Source: Acheta domesticus | Taxonomy: Eukaryota > Arthropoda > Insecta > Orthoptera > Gryllidae | Assembly (NCBI GenBank): GCA_031308135.1 | Contig: JAHLJT010008756.1 | Coordinates: 62,982,317-63,046,316, forward strand | Reading direction: 5' to 3' | DNA length: 64,000 nt | Shown here: in pieces, positions 45,665 through 57,236 of the stretch | Numbering within the stretch: position 1 is the stretch's first letter | Layout: every line of letters begins with the position of its first letter | Notes under the pieces: generated by a model | Told to the model about the DNA's origin: nothing | Databases searched by the model: none | Seen by the model: only the letters and a program-made list of their open reading frames with translations | Translations under genes and position numbers: made by a program

Positions 45665-45960
45665 TTGTAACACTCGGGGCGGACCGCGCCCTCCCGTAAC
45701 TACGCCACTGCCCGCCCGCACTCCTTAGCAGCGTGAGGTTGGCGGCACCACGCGGGAGACCGTTTGACGCTGTGGGGCTTCGAGCGTCCTAGCGCGGCGT
45801 CCCCGAGGCAAGACAAATCGGCAGGGATCCGTCTGTGTAATGGTGCCTCCGCCGCCACCGGCGTTCGAGCTCCGTGGGAAACCCGCGGGGAGACACCCGT
45901 GGGGATTAGCATCGGTGACAGCAACAGTGTGGTAGTGACGATTCGCCAGTTTGTTCCTTT
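45665..45960. other. GC-rich island
   Basis: CpG-rich block (CGGGGCGGACCGCGCCCTCC, GCCTCCGCCGCCACCGGCG) between AT-rich flanks. It carries open frames on both strands that are compositional. No recognisable product. Confidence 0.45.
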
Positions 45961-48869
45961 TCGAAATACTCTTTTGTTATATTGACTTAACGCAACGAAA
46001 CAGAGCAGTGAAAAACTATTTCTTAACAGACGGCATCCGTTAAACATTTTACAGTCAGCTTCCCGTTAGAGACAATGAAAACAAATGAGTTGTGGCTAAT
46101 GAAACGACACAAATACTCCTATTCCAAGAAAAGATAATTCTTATTTACATGACTTTTTTATAAGATGGTTTAATAAGAAGTGTTGAACGACATTGAGCCG
46201 ACAACACAAATAAGATGCTCTGTTCTTATAAACCTCGGCTATCGCTTTACAAACCAACTGCGACTTTTAGTTGTTTATCAGCCTAATAATGTTAATAACT
46301 GCATTACCATTCCTAATTGTAGCGTTTTTCACTCATTACTTTTACACACAATACGTTAAAGAAATATAACTATACCATTTGAAAGAAATCGTCGGCACAA
46401 ATATCAGTAAGAGAGCTACTTCTGGATAGGGAATCCCTCTCCCCGCCCCCAGTTCTGCATCAAACAATTTAAAGAATAATCAATTTAAGTTCTCTTGTTA
46501 TGATTAGAGAAAATAGGAGGCGCAAATGTAACTCGCAACACTCGTTACTCTGCAACTCACGTTACAATTGTTCATAACTTGGAAGCGATGTGTCCTGGTC
46601 ACTGGTTGTGTTTTATTCTGTCGTAATATACAAAATTACATTTTTGCGCTTCCTATTATATTTAGTGAGAATATCCAATCCCAATAATAGGGATTGGGTT
46701 CTCTCACTAAATTGGAATCATTCGAAGTTGGGTTCCAGCACAAAGTTTTTTTTCACCTTTAAAATAATAATTTACTACGTGCGGAATGTTCGCACAATTC
46801 AAATAAGTTTTAAAATATTTTTAACTATAGAAAAATAAATTTGTTAACTATTTTATTACAGTACTAATTTAAACAATGATTCACTTTTCTTTGGAAAACA
46901 GATGTATTAATGTGTGTCCAATTCCCTGAGACTTCAGGTTAGTTCTGGTTGTTGATGCGAACGAATCAAAAACATTATTTCGTTGTCCAGCATGAAGAGA
47001 ACATTTGACCTACTACGCAGTGACGTAGCTAGATTTCTCGGAGACCCCAGTCAGAAGGTTCAAATGAGGTCCCTAACTGCGATAGACAACACGAAATCAG
47101 GGCTTTCAGTTCAAGTATATAAAGGTATATAAAATAGAACAGGGAACTATGCAGATTGAATTCATCTTGTAAAACAAAAACAACTCACACTTGTAAAGTA
47201 TTTTTATAGCTTGTAAAATACTTTTATCGACAAATTTATAAAAGAAAATTTTACAAATTCATTTTTGAATACGATCTCTGGTCGTGTAGTTGAAGTCGGA
47301 CGAGCTGTGAAAATCTTTTCGCTCAACCACAGGCCCTTCTCTACGTTATTTGTTATCGTTGTTGCTGTTTTTCTTGAAATAATTTTCCCGCATTCAGTTG
47401 CAATAATAATAAGGAATAATCTGAATTAAATATTCTGATGACTAGTAGTTTATTACAGATTGTTTTATCAGAAAGTTCCCTCAACACATTATGAACAGGA
47501 ACAGCACCTTTATGGAGCTAAAATGCTCGTCCAGCAAAAACGACGTATGACCCATGTACTTTCGCGTACAACCAAATTTTAATGTCACGTTCAGAAAGTA
47601 GAGAGTTAAATAAATTCATAATCTCGGAAGAAAAGCTTGTGAATGCAGGAGAAAGTAGAAAGAAAGATTCATATAATGGAAGAAAATCAAATGTCAAAAG
47701 AATTAAATTGAATAAACAAAGGTGGATAGCCAAGAATAGAAATAACTTTGTGTGTGAAGTCCAGGCACTAATTATAGCGTGAAATGTAGAAGAGGAAGAG
47801 AAAGAAGAAGAAGAAAGTATTGAAATAATAACATATACTATATTCATATCATTGAATTTATTATCCGACTGATCCCTTTGAAAAATTATCACATACCATC
47901 GTACCAAAGTTGAATAAAAAACGAGGGAAGAGTAAAATTAAAACATTGAAATTCTCTCGTATACCGCGGGTTTTTGTATCCTAGCGTGGTCTGACTGCGA
48001 AATTGTTATAAACGACAAATTAAAGCGACAACATTGCAATAAAAAGAGTATTTCCTCAAGAGTGGAAAAAGAGACAATTATTTTTCCTAAAGTCACGATC
48101 AATTCATTGAATATTTTCATGTGTAAGCGAAAGTTTTATTTGGAGATGAAAAAATAAAATATGGGTACACTTGTTAAGATCCATTGGCATTATCTTGCAA
48201 GATTAGAGCATAAACACAAGAGAACCAAAGAGACTTTAAACGAAACAGAAAAAAACATCTAGGAGATTTTACGATACCACCAAATACTGTTTTTGACGTT
48301 CGGAGCAACGCAGAAAGAAATCCATTGACGAAAACATTCTTAGCTCTTGAAGCAGTACAAACAACATGCCTAACCGCTAATAAAACATCAATGCCAACAA
48401 ATCAATTGTTTTCAATATATAGTTTTCAAACTCTTATGTCAGTTTCCTTACCAATGATGAATAAATTGCTTGAAATGGATCAAAAACACGAAAAATATGG
48501 CGCAGGTTAATTTGTGTGTGAAAAATGTACCAAAGGATTTTCCAAGCACATTTGACTTAACGAACATAAACCACAAATATGTACTTTGTAAGAAATTGAC
48601 ATAGAAAGATGATGATGACTATCGAGAGGGAAACGCAATTTCGTTATATTTGCAATTACAAGAAAAGGTGGTTTCTGAACTGAATAAATGATCGACCGGC
48701 TTCTCAAAAAATCCGTTTGCTGGTCTACACAATAATATATCAAATAACATAAAAAGATAGTATGGACTTCGTATTTGACATTTTTGTTTTTATACGTGCT
48801 TCAATTACATAAATTCTTCAACAACAACAACAACAAAAAACAAAAAATTTTCCCAAAAGAACCGAATCA
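45961..48869. other. AT-rich DNA with no supported gene
   Basis: A 129-codon minus frame (47,518-47,907) and a 61-codon plus frame (48,325-48,510) have no recognisable domains. At 48,511-48,580 one frame reads VCEKCTKGFSKHI, a stop, then LNEHK. This vaguely resembles a C2H2 zinc finger but lacks the second histidine. Confidence 0.4.
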
Positions 48870-49330
48870 CTCAGTCTCGTTACGCCGATGGTTGTCGATT
48901 ACGACAAGGCTGTTGGTCTGCGCCGTCGGGCGGCACCTAAGGTGTCTTCGGCGGCGAAAGTGATTGCGTCGAGTCTGTTTGTTTAGGCAGGACCTCCTGG
49001 GGGCGGGGCCGAGCCTCCGCGGCGCTTCTTGCGGCTGAGAACAGATGAGGCACGCGCGGCATGCGATCAATCCCCGCGCTAACGGCCTTCCAATAGCCCC
49101 CAACCACCCACTGCACTCGCTAGCAATAGGAGGCGAAGATACCTGGCCGCCTGGTCAACTAATTACGGCTGTAGTGAAATCGTATCGAGCAGTGTTGTCA
49201 AGGTCGATGCCACCAGCGGGAGTCCATGGCACGAATGCCACGACGAAATCGCCTCTCCACGCAGTTCATAACCGCGGCATCTCTATTGTGAAACGGTGCG
49301 GTTACTAATTTGTTTCCTATCCCGACGCTA
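48870..49330. other. GC-rich island with a TAATTA-containing block
   Basis: The CpG-rich part (about 48,900-49,080) is followed by GGTCAACTAATTACGGCTGT in balanced-GC DNA. Frames of 78-87 codons on both strands are unremarkable. Candidate conserved non-coding element. Confidence 0.4.
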
Positions 49331-50066
49331 GTGGCGCAGAGACGCTCGTGGCATGCCAGGGTGCTGTGAGACGTGCCACTGCTACCAGTAGGAGATCTTG
49401 ACACCATAGAGTGAATAGATGACATATAGAGTGAACTCTCGGTAATAGTGAACATAAGTTACTGGTCCCGTTTCACTTTCGTTTCAAATAAGCATAAGTA
49501 GGTTCGGTTATAGTGAACACTGAACCTTGGCTACAGTGAACGTAGGTAATACGTCCTGGAAATTGATGTGTTCCTGGGGGGAAAATATATCACTTAAGTG
49601 CCACAGATTCCCAAAGCTTGGCAGCTTCGAAAACATATCATCAGCCAAAGGTCATAATCCAAGAAGTCTCCCCTGAGGTAGAGGTAGCGGACCCACAATG
49701 TTTCATTCAGCGATCAGTTTTATTAGCCGCTTGCGCCATGCCGTTACCGAAAGAATCTCGTAAGTTATTAGGTGAGTAAATGAGTCTTCGGAGAGTAGGG
49801 CGGTATTCCAACAGTGCAAGAGGCATTGAAGGGTGTCAGGAGTGCAATACGATATAGAGACAGTGGACAATGCAGAATCAAGTGTGGAGACAGCACGAAC
49901 TCGAAAAGGTCCCAGAAAAAATACTAATGAAAAATGTACGCAGCAAACATTTGAAAATAATTGATTTCTTTCAGGTCAAGTAAAGATATTTAAATTTTCA
50001 GTTGACGTTATTAATGTATCTCTACATTAATAAAATTAATCATTATGGAGAAACTATTTATTTTTC

Positions 50067-50078
50067 ATACCATCGGAT
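50067..50078. repeat. Target-site duplication of the Jockey-like element, 3' side
   Basis: ATACCATCGGAT, identical in all 12 bases to 54,545-54,556. Confidence 0.95.
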
Positions 50079-50089
50079 TTTTTTTTATT
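50079..50089 (-). promoter_or_regulatory. Poly(A) signal merged with A-tail
   Basis: The minus strand reads AATAAAAAAAA directly at the target-site duplication. The hexamer AATAAA (50,084-50,089) overlaps the start of the A-run that marks the 3' end of the element. Confidence 0.8.
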
Positions 50090-50205
50090 AAAATGTTCTT
50101 GTTGGGTATTACATAGTTCAGTGGAACTTACACTATACATATGTTTTTGTTGCTTATAACTAACTTACATACTAAACTTAATCTAATACATAGGTGAGGA
50201 AACCA

Positions 50206-52930
50206 TCATTGGTACCTCTTAATTGTCAATTTCGGCGAATTTTGTAGGAAAATGTGGAATGGGTATTTATTTTTAATTCGGGTTGGTTGGGTTGGGTTAC
50301 GGCCGAGGTTGAGAGCTTTTAGGGTGGAGATTTGTGGGATGGTGTAGTAGAAATTAGTGGAGAGGTAGTTAATATGGTTGGCTATGGGTTCTATGGATAA
50401 TTCTTTATGTAGTTGATCGTTGGTGACAAACCAAGGGGCGTTAGTGATTATTCTGAGGAACTGGTTTTGGAAGATTTGAATTTTGTGGATATTGGTTTTT
50501 GCGGCGTTGATCCAGATGGGACATGCGTATAAAAGGAGGGGTCTTAAGATGCTTTTATATATTATAATAGCTGTGTTATATGGCAGTGAGGAGTTTCTAT
50601 TGATGATAGGTTTTAATTGTAGTAGTTTTACTTTTGCTTGATTAACTTTATTTTGTATGTGTTTTTTCCAGTTGAGTTTCGTGTCTATGTGCAATCCAAG
50701 ATATTTAATTGTGCTATTCTGTGGATGCCAGATTATTGGTTCATTATTTAATGTCAGAGGAGTGGGTGGAGAGTACGGTCTGAGGGTGAATATTTTAGCA
50801 GCGGTTTTGATGGGTTCAGTTGGATTTTCAGTTTAGTGGCCCAGCTATCGATTAGATTAAGATATAATTGCATTTTGTTGCGTATTTCGTGTAAGTCACG
50901 TCCTGAAGAAAATAGTGCCGTGTCGTCGGCAAATTGAGCGATTTTTATTGAATTTAGTGTTGGTAAGTCTGCTACATAGATATTGAAGAGTATGGGAGAG
51001 AATGGTGATCCTTGGGGGAGGCCAGCATTTATTTGCCTTGGGTTTGAGTGATGGTTATTGACATTAACTGAAAATGTTCTGTTGGATAGAAAACTGCGGA
51101 TAATTGAGGTGATGTAATGAGGGGTTCCTATTTTTTTGATTTTGTATAGTAGCGCCTGATGCCATGTTCTGTCAAAAGCTTGGGTTATGTCAATAAAAAT
51201 GCCTATTGTATGAAATTTTTTCTGGAATGAAGAGTATAAGTGTTCTGTGATTCTTAGTAACTGATGCTGAGTTGATATGTTTTTGGTGAATCCAAATTGT
51301 TCGCGGGGGATGGTTTTTGTGTCTCTTAAGAACTGGGTTAGACGTTTCAGAATTATTTTTTCAAATACTTTGGCTAACGTGGGCAGTAAGCTTATAGGAC
51401 GGTAACTATTTAGTGCTGTAGCAATTTTGTTAGGTTTGGGTACGGGGATAACTGTTGCGTGTTTCCATTGTTGGGGGAAGTATGAATTCCTGAAACAAGA
51501 ATTGTATATATTGGTTAGGAATGCAATTGCGGGAGGAGGTAAATTTTTTAATATGTTGTTATTAATGTTATCATGTCCAGGTGCTTTTTTACGTGGTAAC
51601 TTTTTTATTATTATATTTATTTCTGCTGGGGATGTATATTGTATTTTCGGGTGTGGATCATAGCAGGGTTCGATTTGATTTTTATTAATTGTGTTGTGTT
51701 CGGGATGGGGTTTGGTTACGTTTGTTTTAAATGTTGACGCGAAGTAATCAGCTAACTCTTCGGCTTTCTGAATAGAGGTGTATGCTTTGCCCGTTGTTGT
51801 GTTTAGTGTAGGTATAATTGTCTTTTTATTAAGTATTTTTTTTGTAAACTGCCATAGCGTATTATTTTTAGTGGTGAGTTGTTCTACTAACTTGTGATAT
51901 TGTTGATTGTTGTGGGTATTGATTAATCTTTTTACTACGTTTGTTATGATATTTAATTCTTTTTTAAGTTCAGGAGTTTTTAAGTGGGTCCATAGTCTTC
52001 TTGTTTTGTTTTTAACTTTGATTGCTTTGAGTATTTCGGGAGGGAGCTCTTGATTTTTAGTTTTTTTAGTTTCTTCAGTGTTTATATGAGACTCTTCTAC
52101 GGTAGTGTGAATTATTGTGTTGAAATGAGAGTGAGCATGTTCAATTTCGATAGGGCTATTGAGTATTTTGAAAGCGGGTATTTTTACACTAACGATTTTT
52201 TGGAATTGGTTCCAATTTATTCTGCCTATCTTAGATTTGGGTGCTGGGGCATGTTGTGGTGCAAGCTGCTGCGTGGTTATTAACACTGGGATGTGGTCAG
52301 AATCTAATTCGAATATAGGGGTAGAAAAGAATGTTATATTAGAGTTGGTAATGCCGATGTCGAGAATGTCTGGATTTTTATTGCGGTCGAATGGATAATA
52401 TGTAGGTTCAGCGGGAGTGATTAATTTGAGTTTTAGTATGTTAGCGATTTGTGATAGTATGAGTCCATTTTGATTGTTGTGTCGGCATCCCCAGTTAGTA
52501 TTCTTAGCATTGAAGTCGCCAATTAGTAATGTGTTGTTCGAAGATTGAAAAAGGTGTCTAAAATTGATATCCTTAATTTTCGAAGTTGGGGATTATATAC
52601 AGTTATTATGTTCCATATGCTGTTATTTATTATGGCGCGGATGGCTATGGATTCAGTTCTTGGGGAATTTAACACGTCAATTTGATGATGTATTATACTT
52701 GTTTTAATTGCTACTAGCACTCCGCCGCCTTTGCTTTCAGACCTGTCTGACCTGTAAATTGAATAATTGGGAATGTATAATTTGTTTTTCTTATTTAGGT
52801 GGGTTTCGGTAATGCCTGCAATATCTACATTGTATGCATGGAGAAATTGGGTTAGTTCAGTCTTTTTGTTAGATACGCCATTGGCGTTCCAATTTACTAG
52901 AACTAATCCTTTATGGGCCTGTATTGCCAT
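50206..52930 (-). CDS. Jockey-like ORF2: APE endonuclease and reverse transcriptase, two frameshifts
   Basis: Starts at ATG 52,930 and ends at TGA 50,206, about 908 residues if the frames are joined. It nicks target DNA and copies element RNA by target-primed reverse transcription. The N-terminal APE-type endonuclease shows NWNANG, ITETHL (catalytic Glu), RSDR..GGG, GDFNAKN..WG and SDHIPV. The reverse transcriptase shows SYRPISLLP, FGF, IFIDITQAFD, GLPQGSPFSP and FADD (near 50,925-50,940), then LYK..LRPLLLYACP and LRIITNAPWFV. Frame breaks fall at the T-run 52,548-52,552 and the A-run 50,805-50,808 (given in element sense). Each is explained by one missing base. No RNase H domain is visible. 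The three pieces have no internal stops, so the gene is recently intact or intact with sequence errors. Confidence 0.93.
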
Positions 52931-54406
52931 TATTATTATTACTTAAGTAAGCTGAGACTGAGTTTTGAATTGCATTTATTATGGTGGGGATTAGAGAATT
53001 TATGAAATTTACAATGCAGGATGAAATTGAGTTAATAATTGTATTTAGGAGTGGGTAATTTGAATTATTAGTACGAGTTGGTGGTTGATTAGGGTTATTA
53101 CGTGGATGTCTCGAAGTGATGGGTTGAGTTTGATTTTGAGGATTTGAGATATGAGTGAAATTATTGATTAAATTTCTTTCGGGTAGATTTGGGAAGTCTG
53201 AGAGGGATTGAGTAGAGGGTGGGGGTGTAGAGGCTTTCGTATTTTCATTATTGTTTTTCCTAGAATATCGCTGACTTTTTGTGTCACTAATTTCCTTATA
53301 ATATCTGCACGAATTGTCTCTAATGTCTGCTTTATGCTTCCCATGGCAGTTAGCACAAAGCGGATCTTCATTCTTGCGGGGCATGTTGCGGTGTAATGAT
53401 TACCTGCGCAAAATGCGCAGTGAATTTTGTGATTACAGTTGTTCTTAGTGTGACCATAATCTAAGCACCTTTGACACTGTATTGGACCTTTGGGTTTTCT
53501 TCTTTTTTCGGTGGTGACTCTGTGGTTGCAAATTGAGTTTATAGTTAATATTGATTCAATGGGTTCTGCGCCACTAAATTCTGCTGCTACTACTGGGATT
53601 GGTTTATTGTCCTTATTTAACCTAGTAATTTTTATAATTGAAGGGTGTTGCGATTTTAAATCTTCTTTTATGTCGTCTTCGGAAATTGATGTATGCAGAT
53701 TTTTGAAAACAACCGAGTATTTATTATTTGCGGGATCTTTATACGTGTGGAAGCTTCTTTGTGAATGTATTAAGTATTTTACAATGTTCCTATAGTCTGT
53801 TGCTGAACTTGAATTTATTTTAATTTTATTGTTTTTAACATCGGTAATGAAATTTTTGGTAACTTTGGTTTTGAGTTCATTTATGAAATTGCTGACGTTA
53901 GGAATGTTGGCTACATAAATGGGTGGAATTCTGTTAGCTGGAATTATCTGGTCGTTGCACGTTTCTTTGAGATAAGGAAATCTGTTGCTTTCAGGGCCTT
54001 CACCGACTTCACCAAGTTCGCCGAACATGTTTCTAGTGGGTACATTATATTCGTAATCAGTGGATGATTTGGAATTTTCACCCGCTCTTTCACTTGAACG
54101 ATTGATTTTCTTGTTTTCGGTTTCACTTTCACTGTCACTAACACTCACTGACCTTTTGTTTTGTTGATGTGGGGCAGGAGCTGGCGGTGGAGTCCCGTAG
54201 AACGCGTTGTGCTGAGTCAAGGCTTGGTTGACGATGCCCTCGCCATTGAGTAGAGCTGGCGAAGCTGCGTTGCTGGTGTCCATATCTACGCTGGTTTCCA
54301 AGGAGGTCAGCTCTGAATGCCCTTCTTGGTTGATGTCTGCATTGTGCAGGGTGTAAAGGGCTTGGCTAATTGCCTGCCCTGTGGATGAGTCTATGGCATA
54401 TGCCAT
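52911..54406 (-). CDS. Jockey-like ORF1: gag-like nucleic-acid-binding protein, one frameshift
   Basis: Starts at ATG 54,406 and ends at 52,911, about 498 residues if joined. It would coat element RNA and escort it to chromatin. The N-terminal 150 residues are polar, with a PPPAPAP run and an acidic/Ser-rich KRSVSVSDSESETENKK stretch. The middle (residues about 170-310) resembles the PRE/C2HC-associated domain of arthropod gag proteins. Zinc knuckles follow: CQRCLDYGHTKNNC (CX2CX4HX4C) and CAFCAGNHYTATC. A third, CANCHGKHKADIRDNSC, lies after a frame break in the C-run at 53,378-53,381, where one C appears missing. The C-terminal tail is Asn/Pro-rich. It overlaps the ORF2 start by 20 bases. 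Confidence 0.9.
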
Positions 54407-54510
54407 AGAAGCTTTGCACTGTTTGTTTGAGTAGAAACACTAGGTGTAATATCACTTATAACACGGTGTAAATTATAGCACGTTGTCGGTTTTGCGGAGC
54501 GCTAGAGAGC

Positions 54511-54544
54511 AGGTCCGCACCGCTCGGAGTCTCGTGCTGGAATG
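54511..54544 (-). promoter_or_regulatory. Internal Pol II promoter of the retrotransposon (Inr + DPE)
   Basis: On the minus strand the insertion junction reads TCATTC, matching the arthropod initiator TCAKTY with A at 54,543 as +1. GGACCT at 54,516-54,511 fits the downstream promoter element RGWYVT exactly at +28 to +33. The initiator T comes from the target-site duplication. This spacing is that of TATA-less arthropod promoters and of Jockey-type elements, which must carry their promoter inside the transcript. Confidence 0.85.
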
Positions 54545-54556
54545 ATACCATCGGAT
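54545..54556. repeat. Target-site duplication of the Jockey-like element, 5' side
   Basis: ATACCATCGGAT, identical to 50,067-50,078. Confidence 0.95.
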
Positions 54557-54628
54557 ATATTGAACCTCTGATACGGTGAACCAAAAACGTTAGTCCCCAG
54601 AGGTTTGCTATAGCCGAATTTTGCTGTA

Positions 54629-55581
54629 CTTCGTAAGCGTAGGTCTAGTTCGGGCTGCGACGGGTACGCCTGCATTCAGCCTAATAAAACTGTGAAAATC
54701 AACAAAAAACGAACAAAAGTTAGTAATGCGGGACTAACATACACTTATAATACCCTCTTATTACTAACTTTATTTTGCATATCTCTGAAGAGGTCGTCTT
54801 GTGATTGAATGTGAAATGTTTGCAATGTGAAAATAAAATCACACAATAGCTGAGGTAATCCTTGACTGACTCCGCCGACTTAAGGTCTTTCCTTCATAAA
54901 CTACCTCTGGATCAATCTGCGAAAATCAAATAGTAGTGTGTTAAAATTGTTTAATTCTATTTATTCTTTGATTCCGACGCAAGGCAGGGTATTTCAGCTA
55001 GTAATCCAATAAAATGAGAAAATAAAAATATTATAGTGAGAGATGGGGAGTATAATTTCCTTTGAGAGCATGAAAATGAAACATTCTGCCTATGCCTTCT
55101 CATTTTTTTAAGCAAAGAAATTCATTCAATAAACTAGTTTCTAATTAAAAATTGGGCTTTGCTTCAAAATAACCAACATCGATTTTTCCAATTCATTCTA
55201 TTAAAAAATCATTCAAGAAATATGGATTAATATTAAAATAATGACAAAACTCTCTGGAAACATACTGGCAATAAGAAAAATCTGAACCATAAAATTTTGC
55301 TACATAGTCTTATGGAACTGCTGATGGATCTCTTGTCGGAAACAAGCACCGTGAGACGGCAATTCATTCAATCATTGCCTTATTCTTACTCAGTTTGTTA
55401 ATTCATTAATTAATTCAGTCAATCAGAAAAATCATTCACTTGCTTACTCACCAAATCATTCAATCATTCCAGTCATTCATGTAGCAATTAAATCAGCAAC
55501 TTTTTCCGTCAGAAAATCATTGCGTCATCCAATCGCCGTGCACATCACTCTACATTTCCGCACTGTCAAAACATTTACATT
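54629..55581. other. AT-rich DNA with a degenerate ATTC/AATC run
   Basis: No gene. 55,355-55,490 contains many imperfect ATTCATTCAATCATT-type repeats just before the assembly gap. Confidence 0.5.
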
Positions 55582-56581
55582 NNNNNNNNNNNNNNNNNNN
55601 NNNNNNNNNNNNNNNNNNNNNNNNNNNNNNNNNNNNNNNNNNNNNNNNNNNNNNNNNNNNNNNNNNNNNNNNNNNNNNNNNNNNNNNNNNNNNNNNNNNN
55701 NNNNNNNNNNNNNNNNNNNNNNNNNNNNNNNNNNNNNNNNNNNNNNNNNNNNNNNNNNNNNNNNNNNNNNNNNNNNNNNNNNNNNNNNNNNNNNNNNNNN
55801 NNNNNNNNNNNNNNNNNNNNNNNNNNNNNNNNNNNNNNNNNNNNNNNNNNNNNNNNNNNNNNNNNNNNNNNNNNNNNNNNNNNNNNNNNNNNNNNNNNNN
55901 NNNNNNNNNNNNNNNNNNNNNNNNNNNNNNNNNNNNNNNNNNNNNNNNNNNNNNNNNNNNNNNNNNNNNNNNNNNNNNNNNNNNNNNNNNNNNNNNNNNN
56001 NNNNNNNNNNNNNNNNNNNNNNNNNNNNNNNNNNNNNNNNNNNNNNNNNNNNNNNNNNNNNNNNNNNNNNNNNNNNNNNNNNNNNNNNNNNNNNNNNNNN
56101 NNNNNNNNNNNNNNNNNNNNNNNNNNNNNNNNNNNNNNNNNNNNNNNNNNNNNNNNNNNNNNNNNNNNNNNNNNNNNNNNNNNNNNNNNNNNNNNNNNNN
56201 NNNNNNNNNNNNNNNNNNNNNNNNNNNNNNNNNNNNNNNNNNNNNNNNNNNNNNNNNNNNNNNNNNNNNNNNNNNNNNNNNNNNNNNNNNNNNNNNNNNN
56301 NNNNNNNNNNNNNNNNNNNNNNNNNNNNNNNNNNNNNNNNNNNNNNNNNNNNNNNNNNNNNNNNNNNNNNNNNNNNNNNNNNNNNNNNNNNNNNNNNNNN
56401 NNNNNNNNNNNNNNNNNNNNNNNNNNNNNNNNNNNNNNNNNNNNNNNNNNNNNNNNNNNNNNNNNNNNNNNNNNNNNNNNNNNNNNNNNNNNNNNNNNNN
56501 NNNNNNNNNNNNNNNNNNNNNNNNNNNNNNNNNNNNNNNNNNNNNNNNNNNNNNNNNNNNNNNNNNNNNNNNNNNNNNNNN
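55582..56581. other. Assembly gap of exactly 1,000 N
   Basis: One thousand unknown bases. The round length indicates a scaffolding placeholder and not a measured distance. The apparent frame across it is meaningless. Confidence 0.99.
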
Positions 56582-56693
56582 AATATTAACCCTTCTAAAA
56601 TGTAACCAGTGTAATAAAATAACTTGTATACGTTATTTTATTAATATAAGTGAATTGATACACTATTTATTTTCGGAAGGGTTAGTTTTGTTT

Positions 56694-57236
56694 AAGTTAT
56701 TTCGGTCGCCGTCAACTTGCCAAGATCATTATTCCCGGTAAGTGTAGAACATGTTTTTATCGCCGGAGGTTTGCGTGATCTTTCCCCGCTGGATGGTGAG
56801 ATGTGCCGGCGAATTACCCGCCGGCTTGCGGGGTTTACCTCGACCAGGTTCTCCCACTGGGGTACCGCCCCAGTCGTTTCAAGCTCTAAGCTCCGACTGG
56901 TCTCATGGTATTTGGGGTAATGTAGGGCATGTACGTACAAGTGCGTGTAAGGGAGGATAGGCCAGGGAAGAGGAGAGAAATATCGCGGCAGTCCATGGCC
57001 GTTTGTCAGGGTTCAGCTCCGGCCTTCGACTGGCGTTAATCCGAAGAACCACGGAAAACTACGCTCAGAGCAGCCGGACGATGGAATTCTCCTCCAGACA
57101 GCGGCTGAATACGACATAACTATCTAGCAAGTATCGAAAATCCTGCCACGTCGAGATTCGAACCAAAAGGCCTCCCGTTACGCTGCACAGCAGTGACATG
57201 AATTGATGCTATGAGTCACCTAACCAGGTAAGATGT
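56694..57236 (-). mobile_element. tRNA-derived SINE, second copy of G
   Basis: Same insertion as 38,103-38,646, with several single-base differences (for example an extra T in CAACTTGCCAAGATC). Confidence 0.85.

Larger units (their letters stand above)
50079..54544 (-). mobile_element. Full-length Jockey-like non-LTR retrotransposon
   Basis: 4,466 bp on the minus strand between perfect 12-bp target-site duplications. Order on its own strand: promoter and 138-base leader, ORF1 (gag-like, zinc knuckles), ORF2 (endonuclease and reverse transcriptase) overlapping ORF1 by 20 bases, a short trailer, then AATAAA running into eight A residues. This is the canonical Jockey-clade structure. Three single-base frame breaks, all in homopolymers, are the only lesions seen. 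The element lies inside a Tigger-like transposon, so it is the younger insertion. Confidence 0.95.
49429..54626. mobile_element. Tigger/pogo-like DNA transposon, degraded, split by a retrotransposon
   Basis: The left end (GAGTGAACTCTCGGTAATAG) and the complemented right end (CAGCAAAATTCGGCTATAGC) are alignable terminal inverted repeats. They sit next to TA dinucleotides (49,427-49,428 and 54,627-54,628), and subterminal GGTTATAGTGAAC-like motifs lie on both sides. The texture matches Tigger-type pogo-superfamily ends. Only about 730 bp of the element remain once the nested Jockey-like insertion is removed. A short plus-strand reading near 49,806-49,880 (EALKGVRSAIRY) might be a transposase tail remnant. 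Confidence 0.6.

Noticed and set aside
48511..48580. C2H2 zinc-finger-like reading with CEKC spacing
   Set aside because: It contains an internal stop, lacks the second zinc-binding histidine, and is not accompanied by other fingers.
55520..56605. 361-codon frame
   Set aside because: It runs through 1,000 N and has no sequence content.
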